In this document: in pieces, positions 1 through 6,221 of the stretch
How positions within the stretch are numbered: the first letter of the stretch is position 1
How the letters are laid out: each line of letters begins with the position of its first letter
Assembly: GCA_903926695.1 (NCBI GenBank)
Contig: CAIYKK010000304.1
Coordinates: forward strand, 1-9,993
Reading direction: 5' to 3'
DNA length: 9,993 nucleotides
DNA from: an uncultured Burkholderiales bacterium
GTDB taxonomy: Bacteria; Pseudomonadota; Gammaproteobacteria; Burkholderiales; Burkholderiaceae_C
Notes under the pieces: generated by a model
Databases searched by the model: none
What the model saw: only the letters and a program-made list of their open reading frames with translations
What the model was told of the DNA's origin: nothing
Made by a program: the position numbers and the translations under genes

Positions 1-1
1 G

Positions 2-79
2 CATTCGCGCGATGTCAATGCGGCAAAAAACATTCTCGCTCGCGGATTGGCGAGTCTCGCAGGAGGAGCCTTAGCATGA
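2..79 (+). CDS. tnpB: TnpB (IS200/IS605 family, IS1341-like), C-terminal end only
   Basis: Only the last 25 codons are in the window; the gene enters from the left edge and stops at TGA 77-79. The visible peptide reads HSRDVNAAKNILARGL, then a short Ala/Gly-rich tail. D-x-N-A-A-x-N-I-L is the third RuvC nuclease motif of TnpB/Fanzor/Cas12-like proteins, which follows the zinc-finger segment and lies close to the C-terminus in this family. TnpB is known to be an RNA-guided DNA nuclease that helps its element persist. The right-end hairpin follows 17 bases after the stop, as expected for IS200/IS605 elements. Whether the off-window part is intact, and whether a tnpA is present, cannot be told from here. 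Confidence 0.87.
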   Translation, partial: HSRDVNAAKNILARGLASLAGGALA

Positions 80-125
80 AGACCGGGAATCAGAATCCCC
101 GGACTTCAGGCCGGGGAGCAGTCAA
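80..125 (+). mobile_element. Right end of the left IS200/IS605-family element
   Basis: A hairpin at 97-116 has arms CCCCGG and CCGGGG (6 bp, with two further pairs beyond one mismatch). It is preceded by GAAT and followed by GTCAA at 121-125. This is the usual layout of the subterminal hairpin and TCAA-type cleavage end of the family. The element end is inferred at about 125. The smg stop codon (129-131, minus strand) lies just outside, so smg appears whole. The opposite end of this element is off the window. Confidence 0.75.
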
Positions 126-128
126 GAC

Positions 129-665
129 TCAGTGGGCTAAGCGCCCCTGCGAGTCGTCGCACAGCTCGTCGAGCACCAAGGCGTCTGGCTCCTGGCCAAA
201 GCTCCAGTACACCATTAGCACGATGATTTTCAGGTCATCGAGCGTGACCGGATCGCCGGGGGCAGCCATCGCACGATCCATGACGATTTCGCGCATGTGC
301 GGCGGCAGCACGCCCGAGGATTCCAGAAAACTCACAAAACCCAGGCTTTGCGCGCCCAGGTGGGTTTGTTCGGCCACTGAATAAACGCGCAGGCTCTGGC
401 TGGACTGGGCGGCAAAGCCAGCCGCTGGTGCCGCGCCGCTGGCCGCGCTGGCTGACCCGGCGCTCTGCCCGGCTGGCGTGCTGGTGGGCTGGCTGATTTG
501 CGTGTGCTGGGCGGCGATGTTCAGGCCGTCGAGCCAGACCAGCGCTTCGTGGATTTCTTCGGCGTCAAAACCTGCGGCCATGAGCTTGCGACTCAGCCGG
601 TCAAACTCGGGGCAGGCCGCGCCCTGCCAGTAATTTTCGTAAACGTACACCAAGACTTCAAACAT
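129..665 (-). CDS. smg: Smg family protein (DUF494)
   Basis: This 178-residue protein matches the Smg/DUF494 family in its N-terminus (MFEVLVYVYENY), the middle block SLGFVSFLESSGVL-PPHMREIVMDRAM, and the segment DDLKIIVLMVYWSFG. The ending QGRLAH resembles the EGMLH ending of E. coli Smg, so the C-terminus looks complete despite the insertion sequence just beyond it. The molecular function of the family is not well established. The protein is about 20 residues longer than E. coli Smg, because of an Ala/Ser/Gly-rich linker at about residues 57-90. It follows dprA by 24 bases and is probably co-transcribed. There is no clear Shine-Dalgarno; TATATT lies 6 bases before the ATG. In many relatives topA comes next; here the insertion sequence interrupts that order. 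Confidence 0.9.
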   Translation of the reverse strand: MFEVLVYVYENYWQGAACPEFDRLSRKLMAAGFDAEEIHEALVWLDGLNIAAQHTQISQPTSTPAGQSAGSASAASGAAPAAGFAAQSSQSLRVYSVAEQTHLGAQSLGFVSFLESSGVLPPHMREIVMDRAMAAPGDPVTLDDLKIIVLMVYWSFGQEPDALVLDELCDDSQGRLAH

Positions 666-689
666 GAAGCCAATATAACGCAGATAACC

Positions 690-1880
690 TCAAGCCGCCG
701 CAAGGCGCTGGAACAGGCCACCCGGCAGGCGCGCCAGCGCTCCGTCGAGTTCCAACTCCAGCAGTTGCGCCTGTAACTGATCGGTGGGCAGCCCGCAGCG
801 TGCCTGCAAGGCATCCAAACTGACCGGGTCAAAACCCAGCGCCGTCAGCAGCGCGTTTTGCGGGCCGGACTGCGGCGCGCCGCCTGTGCCGCTGCCGCTG
901 CTGGTGTCGTTGTCGTTGTCGTTGTCGTTGCCGCTGGCCGGGTCCAAGAAATCTGGCGCGGCGGCGTGGCCCACGCTGACAGGCGTCAGGCGCAGCTCTT
1001 CGAGCACGTCCTGCGCCACTTCGACCAGCTTGGCACCTTGCTTGATCAGCGCGTGGCAGCCGCGTGACTGCGGCGAGTGAATTGAGCCGGGAATCGCAAA
1101 AACCTCCTTGCCCTGCTCGGCGGCCAGCCGGGCGGTGATCAAGGAGCCTGATTTCAGCGCAGCCTCAACCACCAGCGTGCCCAAACTCAGGCCCGAAATG
1201 ATGCGGTTGCGCTTGGGAAAATTGGCCATCAGCGGCGGCGTTCCCAGCGGGAATTCGCTGATCAGCATGCCTTGGCGGGCGATGCGGTGCGCCAGCGCCA
1301 GATGTTTTTTCGGATAAACGCGGTCCAGCCCGGTGCCGACCACGGCAATCGTCTGGCCGCCGCCCAGCAACGCGCCGTCGTGGGCCGCGCCGTCAATGCC
1401 CAGCGCCAGCCCCGAGACGACGCACAGCCCGGCCTGGCCAAAGGCTTTGGCAAACTGCCGGGCGTTGCTTTCGCCCTGCGGCGTCGGGTTGCGGCTACCA
1501 ACGATGGCAAGGCTGGGGGCCATTTCAGCGGCGGCGTCCGGGTTTGCGCACAGCCTGCCCAGCATGTAGAGCATCAACGGCGGGTCTTCGATGTCGAGCA
1601 GCGCAGTCGGATAGGCGGCGTCGCCCAGCGTGGCAATGCGCCGGTCGCCGCTGGCCTGCAGCCAGTCCAGCGTGGTCTGGAGCTGGGCGGCGAGCTTAGG
1701 CGGCTCGGTTTGCAGCGCGCTGCTCAGCTTGTCTGATACGACTTGGCGCAGCGTCAGGCCGCTCTGGTCAAAAACCGCCTGCGCCGACCCGAAGGCCGTC
1801 AGCAGCTTGCGGGCGGTGGCGTTGCCGACGCCGGGCGTTAGCGTCAGGCGCAGCCAGGCTTGAAGCTCTTGGGCATTCAT
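690..1880 (-). CDS. dprA: DNA-processing protein DprA
   Basis: DprA (Smf) binds incoming single-stranded DNA in the cytoplasm during natural transformation and loads RecA on it. The 396-residue product has an N-terminal SAM/helix-hairpin-like region (about 1-60) and the Rossmann-like DprA core at about 85-300. Its signatures are IVGSRNPT (126-133), GLALGIDGAAH (157-167), GTGLDRVYP (182-190), FPKRNRIISGLS (221-232), KSGSLITA (243-250) and IPGS (263-266). A low-complexity linker (about 305-342) contains four Asn-Asp repeats at 318-325. A C-terminal winged-helix (DML1-like) domain covers about 342-396. The ATG is only 5 bases after the LysM gene stop, so the two are likely one transcript. All core motifs look intact. 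Presence of dprA alone does not show that the host is competent. Confidence 0.95.
   Translation of the reverse strand: MNAQELQAWLRLTLTPGVGNATARKLLTAFGSAQAVFDQSGLTLRQVVSDKLSSALQTEPPKLAAQLQTTLDWLQASGDRRIATLGDAAYPTALLDIEDPPLMLYMLGRLCANPDAAAEMAPSLAIVGSRNPTPQGESNARQFAKAFGQAGLCVVSGLALGIDGAAHDGALLGGGQTIAVVGTGLDRVYPKKHLALAHRIARQGMLISEFPLGTPPLMANFPKRNRIISGLSLGTLVVEAALKSGSLITARLAAEQGKEVFAIPGSIHSPQSRGCHALIKQGAKLVEVAQDVLEELRLTPVSVGHAAAPDFLDPASGNDNDNDNDTSSGSGTGGAPQSGPQNALLTALGFDPVSLDALQARCGLPTDQLQAQLLELELDGALARLPGGLFQRLAAA
906..929. repeat. Hexanucleotide tandem repeat (GTCGTT)x4 inside dprA
   Basis: Four perfect copies of GTCGTT lie at 906-929. On the coding (minus) strand they give four Asn-Asp pairs at DprA residues 318-325, in the linker before the winged helix. 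A 6-base unit keeps the reading frame when copies are gained or lost. Confidence 0.95.
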
Positions 1881-1885
1881 GCCAC

Positions 1886-3112
1886 TCAGTTCGGATTGGC
1901 GAAGTGGTCGCCAACCCTGACGCCGTCGGTCGCCTGCAAAATCAGCGCGTAGGACAGGCGATCAAAGGTGCGAAACACCATCAGCAGCCCATTGCGCTCG
2001 TTGGGCAGCTTCAGCTGCGGCTTGGCGCTGTCGGTTTTGTCCTCCAGGCGCTCGCCATCCTTGAGGATGGCCATGACATGGCCCGGCTCCACGCCGTCGC
2101 GGGTGCCCCGGTTGATCGCCACAATCTGGTTAGCGCTGGCTTGCACCACGGCGCTGCCGTACACAGAGACGATCTGGCCCGTCGTGGGTATCGAAGGCGC
2201 ACGCGGCACGTAGCTGCGCAGTTGGCGCGGCGGCTCGGCAATCAGCCGGTCGCCGACGCGCATTTCTTCTTTGCTGCCCACGATGTCGATGGTGGCGGGC
2301 ACTTTGTCGGTGTGGAGTTTGCCGTCCTGGTCGGGCGTTTGGGCGGTGGATTCGCCGCGCACCAGCTCGGCCTGGCCGACGTACTGGGCTTCATAGCCCA
2401 GAATGGCCTGAGTGGTGGGGTCTTTGAGCGGCGTAGCGTTGCGAAACACCCGGAAATTGAAAGGCTCGCCCGGCTGCTCGCTCAAGGCCTTGCCAGCCCT
2501 GCTGCCCGCGTAGGCGCCGCTGGCGTAGGCCCGGTCGCCCCGGCTGAGCAGCACGCGGCCTTCTTGCGTGGCCACAATGCGCGGCGCCGTGGCCAGCGTC
2601 AGCTCATCGACAATCAGCGGCTCGGCCAGAAAAGGCTCGATGGCCTGCGATGCCAGCGTTGGAATGGCCGCGTCGGCCAGCGAGGTGGCGCGGGTTTTGG
2701 GCGACACCCGCAGCGTGCTGGTGGGCGCGCTGGCGCTGTTTTCGCCAGCGCGGCCGGTGCGCAGAACGGCCCGTCCGTTGACCTTTTCAAGGCGCAGCTG
2801 CTGGCCGGGGTAGATGCGGTGCGGGTTGCGAATGTCGGCGCGATTCATTTGCCACAGTTCGGGCCAGCGCCAGGGTTTTTTCAGGAAGATGCCTGAAATG
2901 GCCCACAAAGTGTCGCCCGATTTGACGGTGTAGCTGTCGGGCGCATTGGGCGCCAGCTCGGACAGCGCAACGCCTCGCTGGGCGACCGGCGCGGTCGTGG
3001 CCGACGGGTCGGAGGCGTCCGAAAAATCCTGCGCCAGTGCCGCACCTGAGCCGACAAGCAGCGCCACGGCGGCGATTGAAAAAGAGCTGAAACGACCAAA
3101 AATAATGTTCAT
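1886..3112 (-). CDS. Secreted LysM peptidoglycan-binding domain protein
   Basis: The 408-residue product begins with a signal peptide: basic N-region, hydrophobic stretch FSIAAVALLVGSGAALA, likely cut after Ala27. A single LysM domain follows at about 59-110, starting YTVKSGDTLWAI and ending at the PGQQLRLEK motif; LysM binds the GlcNAc-MurNAc glycan of peptidoglycan. The rest lacks a recognised enzyme motif. Near the C-terminus it carries INRGTRDGVEPGHVMAI and a segment around NGLLMVFRTFDRLSYALI, which I associate with the LysM protein found next to dprA in many beta- and gammaproteobacteria (for example the PA0020-PA0021 neighbourhood). It is probably periplasmic. It is divergent from def and the first gene of the leftward cluster. 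No good Shine-Dalgarno is seen before the ATG, but the signal peptide supports this start. Role inferred as cell-envelope related. Confidence 0.88.
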   Translation of the reverse strand: MNIIFGRFSSFSIAAVALLVGSGAALAQDFSDASDPSATTAPVAQRGVALSELAPNAPDSYTVKSGDTLWAISGIFLKKPWRWPELWQMNRADIRNPHRIYPGQQLRLEKVNGRAVLRTGRAGENSASAPTSTLRVSPKTRATSLADAAIPTLASQAIEPFLAEPLIVDELTLATAPRIVATQEGRVLLSRGDRAYASGAYAGSRAGKALSEQPGEPFNFRVFRNATPLKDPTTQAILGYEAQYVGQAELVRGESTAQTPDQDGKLHTDKVPATIDIVGSKEEMRVGDRLIAEPPRQLRSYVPRAPSIPTTGQIVSVYGSAVVQASANQIVAINRGTRDGVEPGHVMAILKDGERLEDKTDSAKPQLKLPNERNGLLMVFRTFDRLSYALILQATDGVRVGDHFANPN

Positions 3113-3181
3113 TTTGAAGCGGGGGTAGGCCCGTCAGGCTGGGATATCGGCTGCAAACGCCTGTTGTGCAGGGCCTATTTT

Positions 3182-3197
3182 CTTGAAAAATTTCAAG
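3182..3197. promoter_or_regulatory. Perfect inverted repeat in the divergent LysM/def control region
   Basis: CTTGAAA and TTTCAAG are perfect 7-bp arms separated by AA. The repeat lies in the 197-base gap between two divergent genes, 70-85 bases before the LysM start and about 113 bases before def. It could be an operator for a dimeric regulator; no regulator family is assigned. Confidence 0.4.
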
Positions 3198-3199
3198 CG

Positions 3200-3228
3200 A
3201 TTCTGTCCTCAAGCCCTTGATTAGGCAA
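3200..3228 (-). promoter_or_regulatory. Possible sigma-70-type promoter for the LysM-dprA-smg cluster
   Basis: On the minus strand, TTGCCT (3223-3228) and CAGAAT (3200-3205) are 17 bases apart, each matching 4 of 6 consensus bases. The start point would fall near 3193, inside the inverted repeat 3182-3197. This is a weak match and is given as a candidate only. Confidence 0.25.
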
Positions 3229-3309
3229 CGATTTGGCGATTCTGCGACGATGGCAGCGTTTAAAAATCCGGGAAAGTGGCGAAAATAGCAACTTCCTTTA
3301 CCTGCTCTC

Positions 3310-3834
3310 ATGACTCTACTGACCATTCTCCGTTACCCCGACCCGCGCCTGCACACGGTGGCCAAACCCGTGGCTGCCGTTGATGCGCGCCTGCGCCAAC
3401 TCGTGGACGCCATGTTCGCCACCATGTACGAGGCCGCCGGGATCGGCCTGGCCGCCACGCAGGTCGATGTGCATGAACGCCTGATCGTCATCGACGCGAG
3501 CGACAAGCGCGACCAGCCTATGGTGCTGATCAACCCCGAAATCATCTGGGTTAGCCCCGAAACGCGCATCGGCGAAGAAGGTTGCCTGTCGGTGCCGGGC
3601 ATTTATGACGGCGTCGAGCGCTCGCTGGCGGTGAAAGTGCAGGCGCTGGACCTCGACGGCAAGCGCCAGACCCATGAAGCCGAAGGCATGCTGGCCGTGT
3701 GCATCCAGCACGAGATGGATCATTTGCTGGGCAAAGTCTTCGTTGAATACCTCTCGCCGCTCAAGCGCAACCGCATCAAGACGAAGATGATCAAGCAGAT
3801 CAAAGACGAGGCGCGGGACGCTGCCGGGCGCTGA
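3310..3834 (+). CDS. def: Peptide deformylase
   Basis: Peptide deformylase removes the formyl group from the N-terminal methionine of nascent proteins at the ribosome. The 174-residue product has the three diagnostic motifs: GIGLAATQ (44-51), EGCLSVPG (starting at Glu90, with the metal ligand Cys92) and HEMDH (134-138, metal ligands His134 and His138, catalytic Glu135). Length and motifs match the type 1 bacterial enzyme. The ATG is chosen because the protein begins with the typical [12 protein letters not shown] segment. Upstream there is only a weak ribosome binding site. It is followed 27 bases later by fmt, the enzyme that adds the formyl group, a classic pairing. It is divergent from the LysM gene and shares its control region. 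Confidence 0.97.
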   Translation: MTLLTILRYPDPRLHTVAKPVAAVDARLRQLVDAMFATMYEAAGIGLAATQVDVHERLIVIDASDKRDQPMVLINPEIIWVSPETRIGEEGCLSVPGIYDGVERSLAVKVQALDLDGKRQTHEAEGMLAVCIQHEMDHLLGKVFVEYLSPLKRNRIKTKMIKQIKDEARDAAGR

Positions 3835-3861
3835 CTCTCTAAATCTCTAAAATCGCGCCCC

Positions 3862-4884
3862 ATGCGTGTCATTTTTGCCGGAACCCCCGAATTTGCCCGA
3901 GTCGCCCTGCAGCAGTTGCAGGATGCCGGTTTTGAAATCCCTCTCGTCCTGACCCAGCCCGACCGCCCCGCCGGGCGCGGCATGAAGCTGCAGGCCTCCG
4001 CCGTCAAGCAGTGGGCGCAAAGCCAGGGCATTGCGGTGGCGCAGCCGCGCAGCCTGCGGCTGGACGGCAAATACCCCGACGATGCCGCCGCCGCCCGCGA
4101 GGCGCTGCTGGCCGCGCAGGCCGATGTGATGGTCGTGGCCGCTTACGGCCTGATCCTGCCGCAGTGGGCGCTGGACCTGCCCCGGCTGGGCTGCCTGAAC
4201 ATTCACGCCTCGCTGCTGCCGCGCTGGCGCGGTGCCGCGCCGATTCACCGCGCCATTCAGGCGGGCGATGCGCAAACCGGCGTGGCCATCATGCAAATGG
4301 ACGCCGGACTCGACACCGGCGACATGCTGCTAGTTGAAAAACTCCCCATCGTCCACACCGGCACCGCGCCCGACACCACCGCCACGCTGCACGACAAACT
4401 CGCCGCGCTGGGTGGGCGGCTGATTGTGCAGGCGCTGAAACTGGCCGACTCTGGCGCGCTAACGCCCGTCAAACAGCCCGCCGACGGCGTGACCTACGCC
4501 CACAAGATCGAAAAAGCCGAAGCCGCCGTGGACTGGACGCAGCCCGTGGCGGCGATTGAGCGCCACATCCGCGCCATGACGCCCTTTCCGGGCGCGACGG
4601 CGCAACTGGGCGCGGACACCGTCAAGCTCTGGCAGGCACACATTGATCCAGCTCCGCAACAGCCGCAGCCGAAGTCGGAGTCGGAGTCGGAGCCGGAGCC
4701 GCACCAAGCGCCCTGCGGGAAAATTCTCTCCGCCGACGCCAGCGGCGTGCGTGTGGCCTGCGCCGACGGCGTGCTCACGCTCACCGAGCTGCAGCGCGCA
4801 GGCGGCAAGCGCCTGCCAGCGGCGGATTTCCTGCGCGGCTTTGCCTTGCAGCCCGGCCAGATGTTTGAAGTGCCCCGTCCGTGA
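3862..4884 (+). CDS. fmt: Methionyl-tRNA formyltransferase
   Basis: Fmt transfers a formyl group from 10-formyltetrahydrofolate to Met-tRNA(fMet), making the initiator. The N-terminal formyltransferase domain (about 1-205) shows the start [12 protein letters not shown] and the folate/catalytic block [20 protein letters not shown], with Asn113 and His115. Asp151 in GLDTGD is the likely third catalytic residue. The C-terminal tRNA-binding domain (about 212-340) ends in the typical [22 protein letters not shown] block. At 340 residues it is about 25 longer than E. coli Fmt, mainly because of a Pro/Gln/Ser/Glu-rich insert at about 263-284. The gene overlaps the azlC start by 4 bases. No Shine-Dalgarno is seen; TAAAAT lies 8 bases before the ATG (see findings). 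Confidence 0.97.
   Translation: MRVIFAGTPEFARVALQQLQDAGFEIPLVLTQPDRPAGRGMKLQASAVKQWAQSQGIAVAQPRSLRLDGKYPDDAAAAREALLAAQADVMVVAAYGLILPQWALDLPRLGCLNIHASLLPRWRGAAPIHRAIQAGDAQTGVAIMQMDAGLDTGDMLLVEKLPIVHTGTAPDTTATLHDKLAALGGRLIVQALKLADSGALTPVKQPADGVTYAHKIEKAEAAVDWTQPVAAIERHIRAMTPFPGATAQLGADTVKLWQAHIDPAPQQPQPKSESESEPEPHQAPCGKILSADASGVRVACADGVLTLTELQRAGGKRLPAADFLRGFALQPGQMFEVPRP
4675..4701. repeat. Hexanucleotide repeat (TCGGAG)x3 plus degenerate CCGGAG inside fmt
   Basis: Three perfect TCGGAG copies (4675-4692) are followed by CCGGAGCCG. They encode Ser-Glu x3, Pro-Glu, Pro at Fmt residues 272-280, within an extra loop of the C-terminal domain. The unit length keeps frame. Confidence 0.93.
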
Positions 4885-5639
4885 GCGATACCTGCGCCGC
4901 TGTCAGTTGGCGCAGCTGCTTGGGCGCGCTGGTGCGCCATCCCGAATTCGCCGTCGCCGTGCGCGAAACGGCGGGTGTCGCGCCCGGTCTGGCCGCCTGG
5001 GGCTTGATGACCGGCGTGGCGATGGTCAATTCCGGCATGTCGGCGGTTGAAGCTGTGGCGATGACGCTGCTGGTGTACGCGGGCAGTTCGCAATTGGCGG
5101 CCATGCCGTTGATTGCCGCCGCCGCGCCGGTCTGGGTGATTTGGGCCACGAGTTTTTGCGTCAACCTGCGTTTTGTGGTGTTCAGCGCCCATCTGCGCGG
5201 TTATGTGATGCACCTGCCGCGCCCGGCGCGGCTGCTCATCGGTTATCTGACCACCGATATGAATTACGTGCTGATGGTGCGCCGCTTTCCCGAGCCTGCG
5301 ACGGATGCGCCGGGGCGGCAGGCGCAGATAGCTTATTTGAGCGGCGGCGGCTGCCTGAACTGGGCAAGCTGGCAGGTCGCCAGCCTGCTGGGCATTGCGC
5401 TGGCGCAGTGGATTCCCCCCGCCTGGGGGCTGGGTTTTGCCGGCATTCTGGCGCTGATCGGCGTGAACTGCTCGCAGGCTTCATCGGCCCTGCGCCGCGT
5501 TTCGGCGGGCGCGGCGGGCGTGGCGGCGGTGGCCGCGTTTGCGCTGCCGTACAAGCTCAATATCGTCGTGGCGATTGCGGCGGCGGTGGCGCTGTGCCTG
5601 CTGCTGGAGCCGCACATCCAGCCCGAGCGTGCGCCATGA
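4881..5639 (+). CDS. azlC: AzlC family branched-chain amino acid exporter, large subunit
   Basis: This 252-residue integral membrane protein matches the AzlC (YgaZ-like) family: [18 protein letters not shown] near the start, the conserved [13 protein letters not shown] block (66-78), and [16 protein letters not shown] followed by [12 protein letters not shown]. Several hydrophobic segments follow to the C-terminus. Family members work with a small AzlD/YgaH partner to export branched-chain or related amino acids across the inner membrane; substrate here is inferred only from the family. The start is GTG at 4881, overlapping the fmt stop (GTGA), so translation is probably coupled to fmt. It likewise overlaps azlD (ATGA at 5636-5639). 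A later in-frame start is possible but would remove conserved residues. Confidence 0.9.
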   Translation: MSDTCAAVSWRSCLGALVRHPEFAVAVRETAGVAPGLAAWGLMTGVAMVNSGMSAVEAVAMTLLVYAGSSQLAAMPLIAAAAPVWVIWATSFCVNLRFVVFSAHLRGYVMHLPRPARLLIGYLTTDMNYVLMVRRFPEPATDAPGRQAQIAYLSGGGCLNWASWQVASLLGIALAQWIPPAWGLGFAGILALIGVNCSQASSALRRVSAGAAGVAAVAAFALPYKLNIVVAIAAAVALCLLLEPHIQPERAP

Positions 5640-5977
5640 CCGACGGCTGGACGCTGGGCGTGATTGTCGGCATGGCGGTGGTCACGGTGGTGACGCGCAG
5701 CTTTTTCTTTCTCTCCAGCCGCGACTGGCAACTGCCGCGCTGGGCGCAGCGCGGCCTGCCCTATGCGCCGATTGCCGCGTTGGCCGCCGTCATCGGGCCT
5801 GAGCTGGTGATGGCGCAGGGCCATCTGATCACCTCGTGGCAGGATGCGCGCATTTTTGGTGCGGCGGCGGGCGCGGCCTTTTATTTCTGGCGCAAAGGCG
5901 CCGGGCAGGCGGTGCTGGGCACCATCGTCGTCGGCATGGCGGTGTATTTGCCGCTGCACATCGGGCTGGGCTGGTAG
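5636..5977 (+). CDS. azlD: AzlD family branched-chain amino acid exporter, small subunit
   Basis: This 113-residue hydrophobic protein starts at the ATG that overlaps the azlC stop by 4 bases and ends at TAG 5975-5977. It has about four membrane segments: LGVIVGMAVVTVVTRS, YAPIAALAAVIGPELVM, IFGAAAGAAFYFW and VLGTIVVGMAVYLPLHI. The early VTRSFFFL segment and a basic stretch followed by LPYAPIAAL fit the AzlD family, which begins with V-T-x-x-x-R and has a short cytoplasmic loop. It is the expected partner of AzlC. No intrinsic terminator is evident directly after it. Confidence 0.88.
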   Translation: MTDGWTLGVIVGMAVVTVVTRSFFFLSSRDWQLPRWAQRGLPYAPIAALAAVIGPELVMAQGHLITSWQDARIFGAAAGAAFYFWRKGAGQAVLGTIVVGMAVYLPLHIGLGW

Positions 5978-6022
5978 CCGGGCGTTGGGCTGGGTCGCGT
6001 CTTCAGCAGAACAATAGCGCCT

Positions 6023-6066
6023 GCCGTACCCGCCGTACCCGCCGTACCCGCCGCGCCTGCCGCGCC
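6023..6066. repeat. Nonanucleotide tandem repeat (GCCGTACCC)x3 with degenerate copies
   Basis: Three perfect GCCGTACCC copies occupy 6023-6049. Diverged units (GCCGCGCCT, GCCGCGCC) continue to 6066. An 8-base direct repeat CGCCAGAG x2 overlaps this end and runs to 6078. All lie in the azlD-pgk gap. Confidence 0.9.
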
Positions 6067-6079
6067 AGAGCGCCAGAGC

Positions 6080-6096
6080 ATCTGGGCTGGCCAGAT
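6080..6096. other. Hairpin ATCTGG/CCAGAT in the azlD-pgk gap
   Basis: Perfect 6-bp arms at 6080-6085 and 6091-6096 enclose a 5-base loop. There is no T-tract, so it is not a standard intrinsic terminator. It is placed where transcription from the def-azlD cluster would have to end. Confidence 0.45.
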
Positions 6097-6150
6097 CGCC
6101 TGCCGCGCCGTGCGACCCTCGCCGCAGGGCTTTTCAGCGCAGGCCCGTCC

Positions 6151-6156
6151 TACACT
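6151..6156 (+). promoter_or_regulatory. Candidate -10 box for pgk
   Basis: TACACT matches 4 of 6 bases of the consensus and lies 65 bases before the pgk ATG. There is no good -35 at the right distance; GCTTTT 16 bases upstream is poor. It is a weak candidate. Confidence 0.2.
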
Positions 6157-6171
6157 GGCGGGCGCTTAGCC

Positions 6172-6186
6172 GGGCCGCCTCGGCCC
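6172..6186 (+). other. GC-rich hairpin in the presumed pgk leader
   Basis: GGGCCG (6172-6177) and CGGCCC (6181-6186) form a perfect 6-bp stem with a CCT loop, 35 bases before the pgk start. It is followed by CTCAAAAAACC, not a T-tract. It could affect pgk mRNA stability or translation. Confidence 0.4.
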
Positions 6187-6221
6187 CTCAAAAAACCTCC
6201 GTTTCCCTTTGTGAGTCATCC

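Larger units (their letters stand above)
1..145 (+). ncRNA. Putative omega RNA (reRNA) 3' part of the left TnpB element
   Basis: In characterised IS200/IS605 elements the TnpB guide RNA overlaps the 3' end of tnpB, covers the right end, and takes its guide from the first flanking bases. Here that would be the tnpB tail, the hairpin 97-116, and roughly 126-145 as guide. A further small hairpin is possible inside tnpB: arms CTCGC 39-43 and GCGAG 50-54. The RNA is inferred from family knowledge; no promoter or processing site is visible, and the 5' end would be off the window. Confidence 0.35.

Noticed and set aside
1904..2896. A 330-codon open frame on + opposite the LysM gene
   Set aside because: It is antisense to a well-supported gene, has Gly/Ala/Arg/His-rich low-information translation typical of GC-rich shadow frames, and no family resemblance.
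3113..3326. Upstream extension of a minus-strand frame into the LysM-def gap
   Set aside because: It is out of frame with the LysM protein and would overlap the def start; the LysM signal peptide fixes the true start at 3112.
5141..5635. In-frame extension upstream of azlD, overlapping azlC
   Set aside because: The translation before 5636 is Arg/Gly/Ala-rich with no homology, while the azlC frame is clearly real; the ATG at 5636 gives a normal-length AzlD with ATGA coupling.
6023..6078. CRISPR-like array
   Set aside because: The units are 8-9 bases, directly adjacent and without spacers, so this is a simple tandem repeat.
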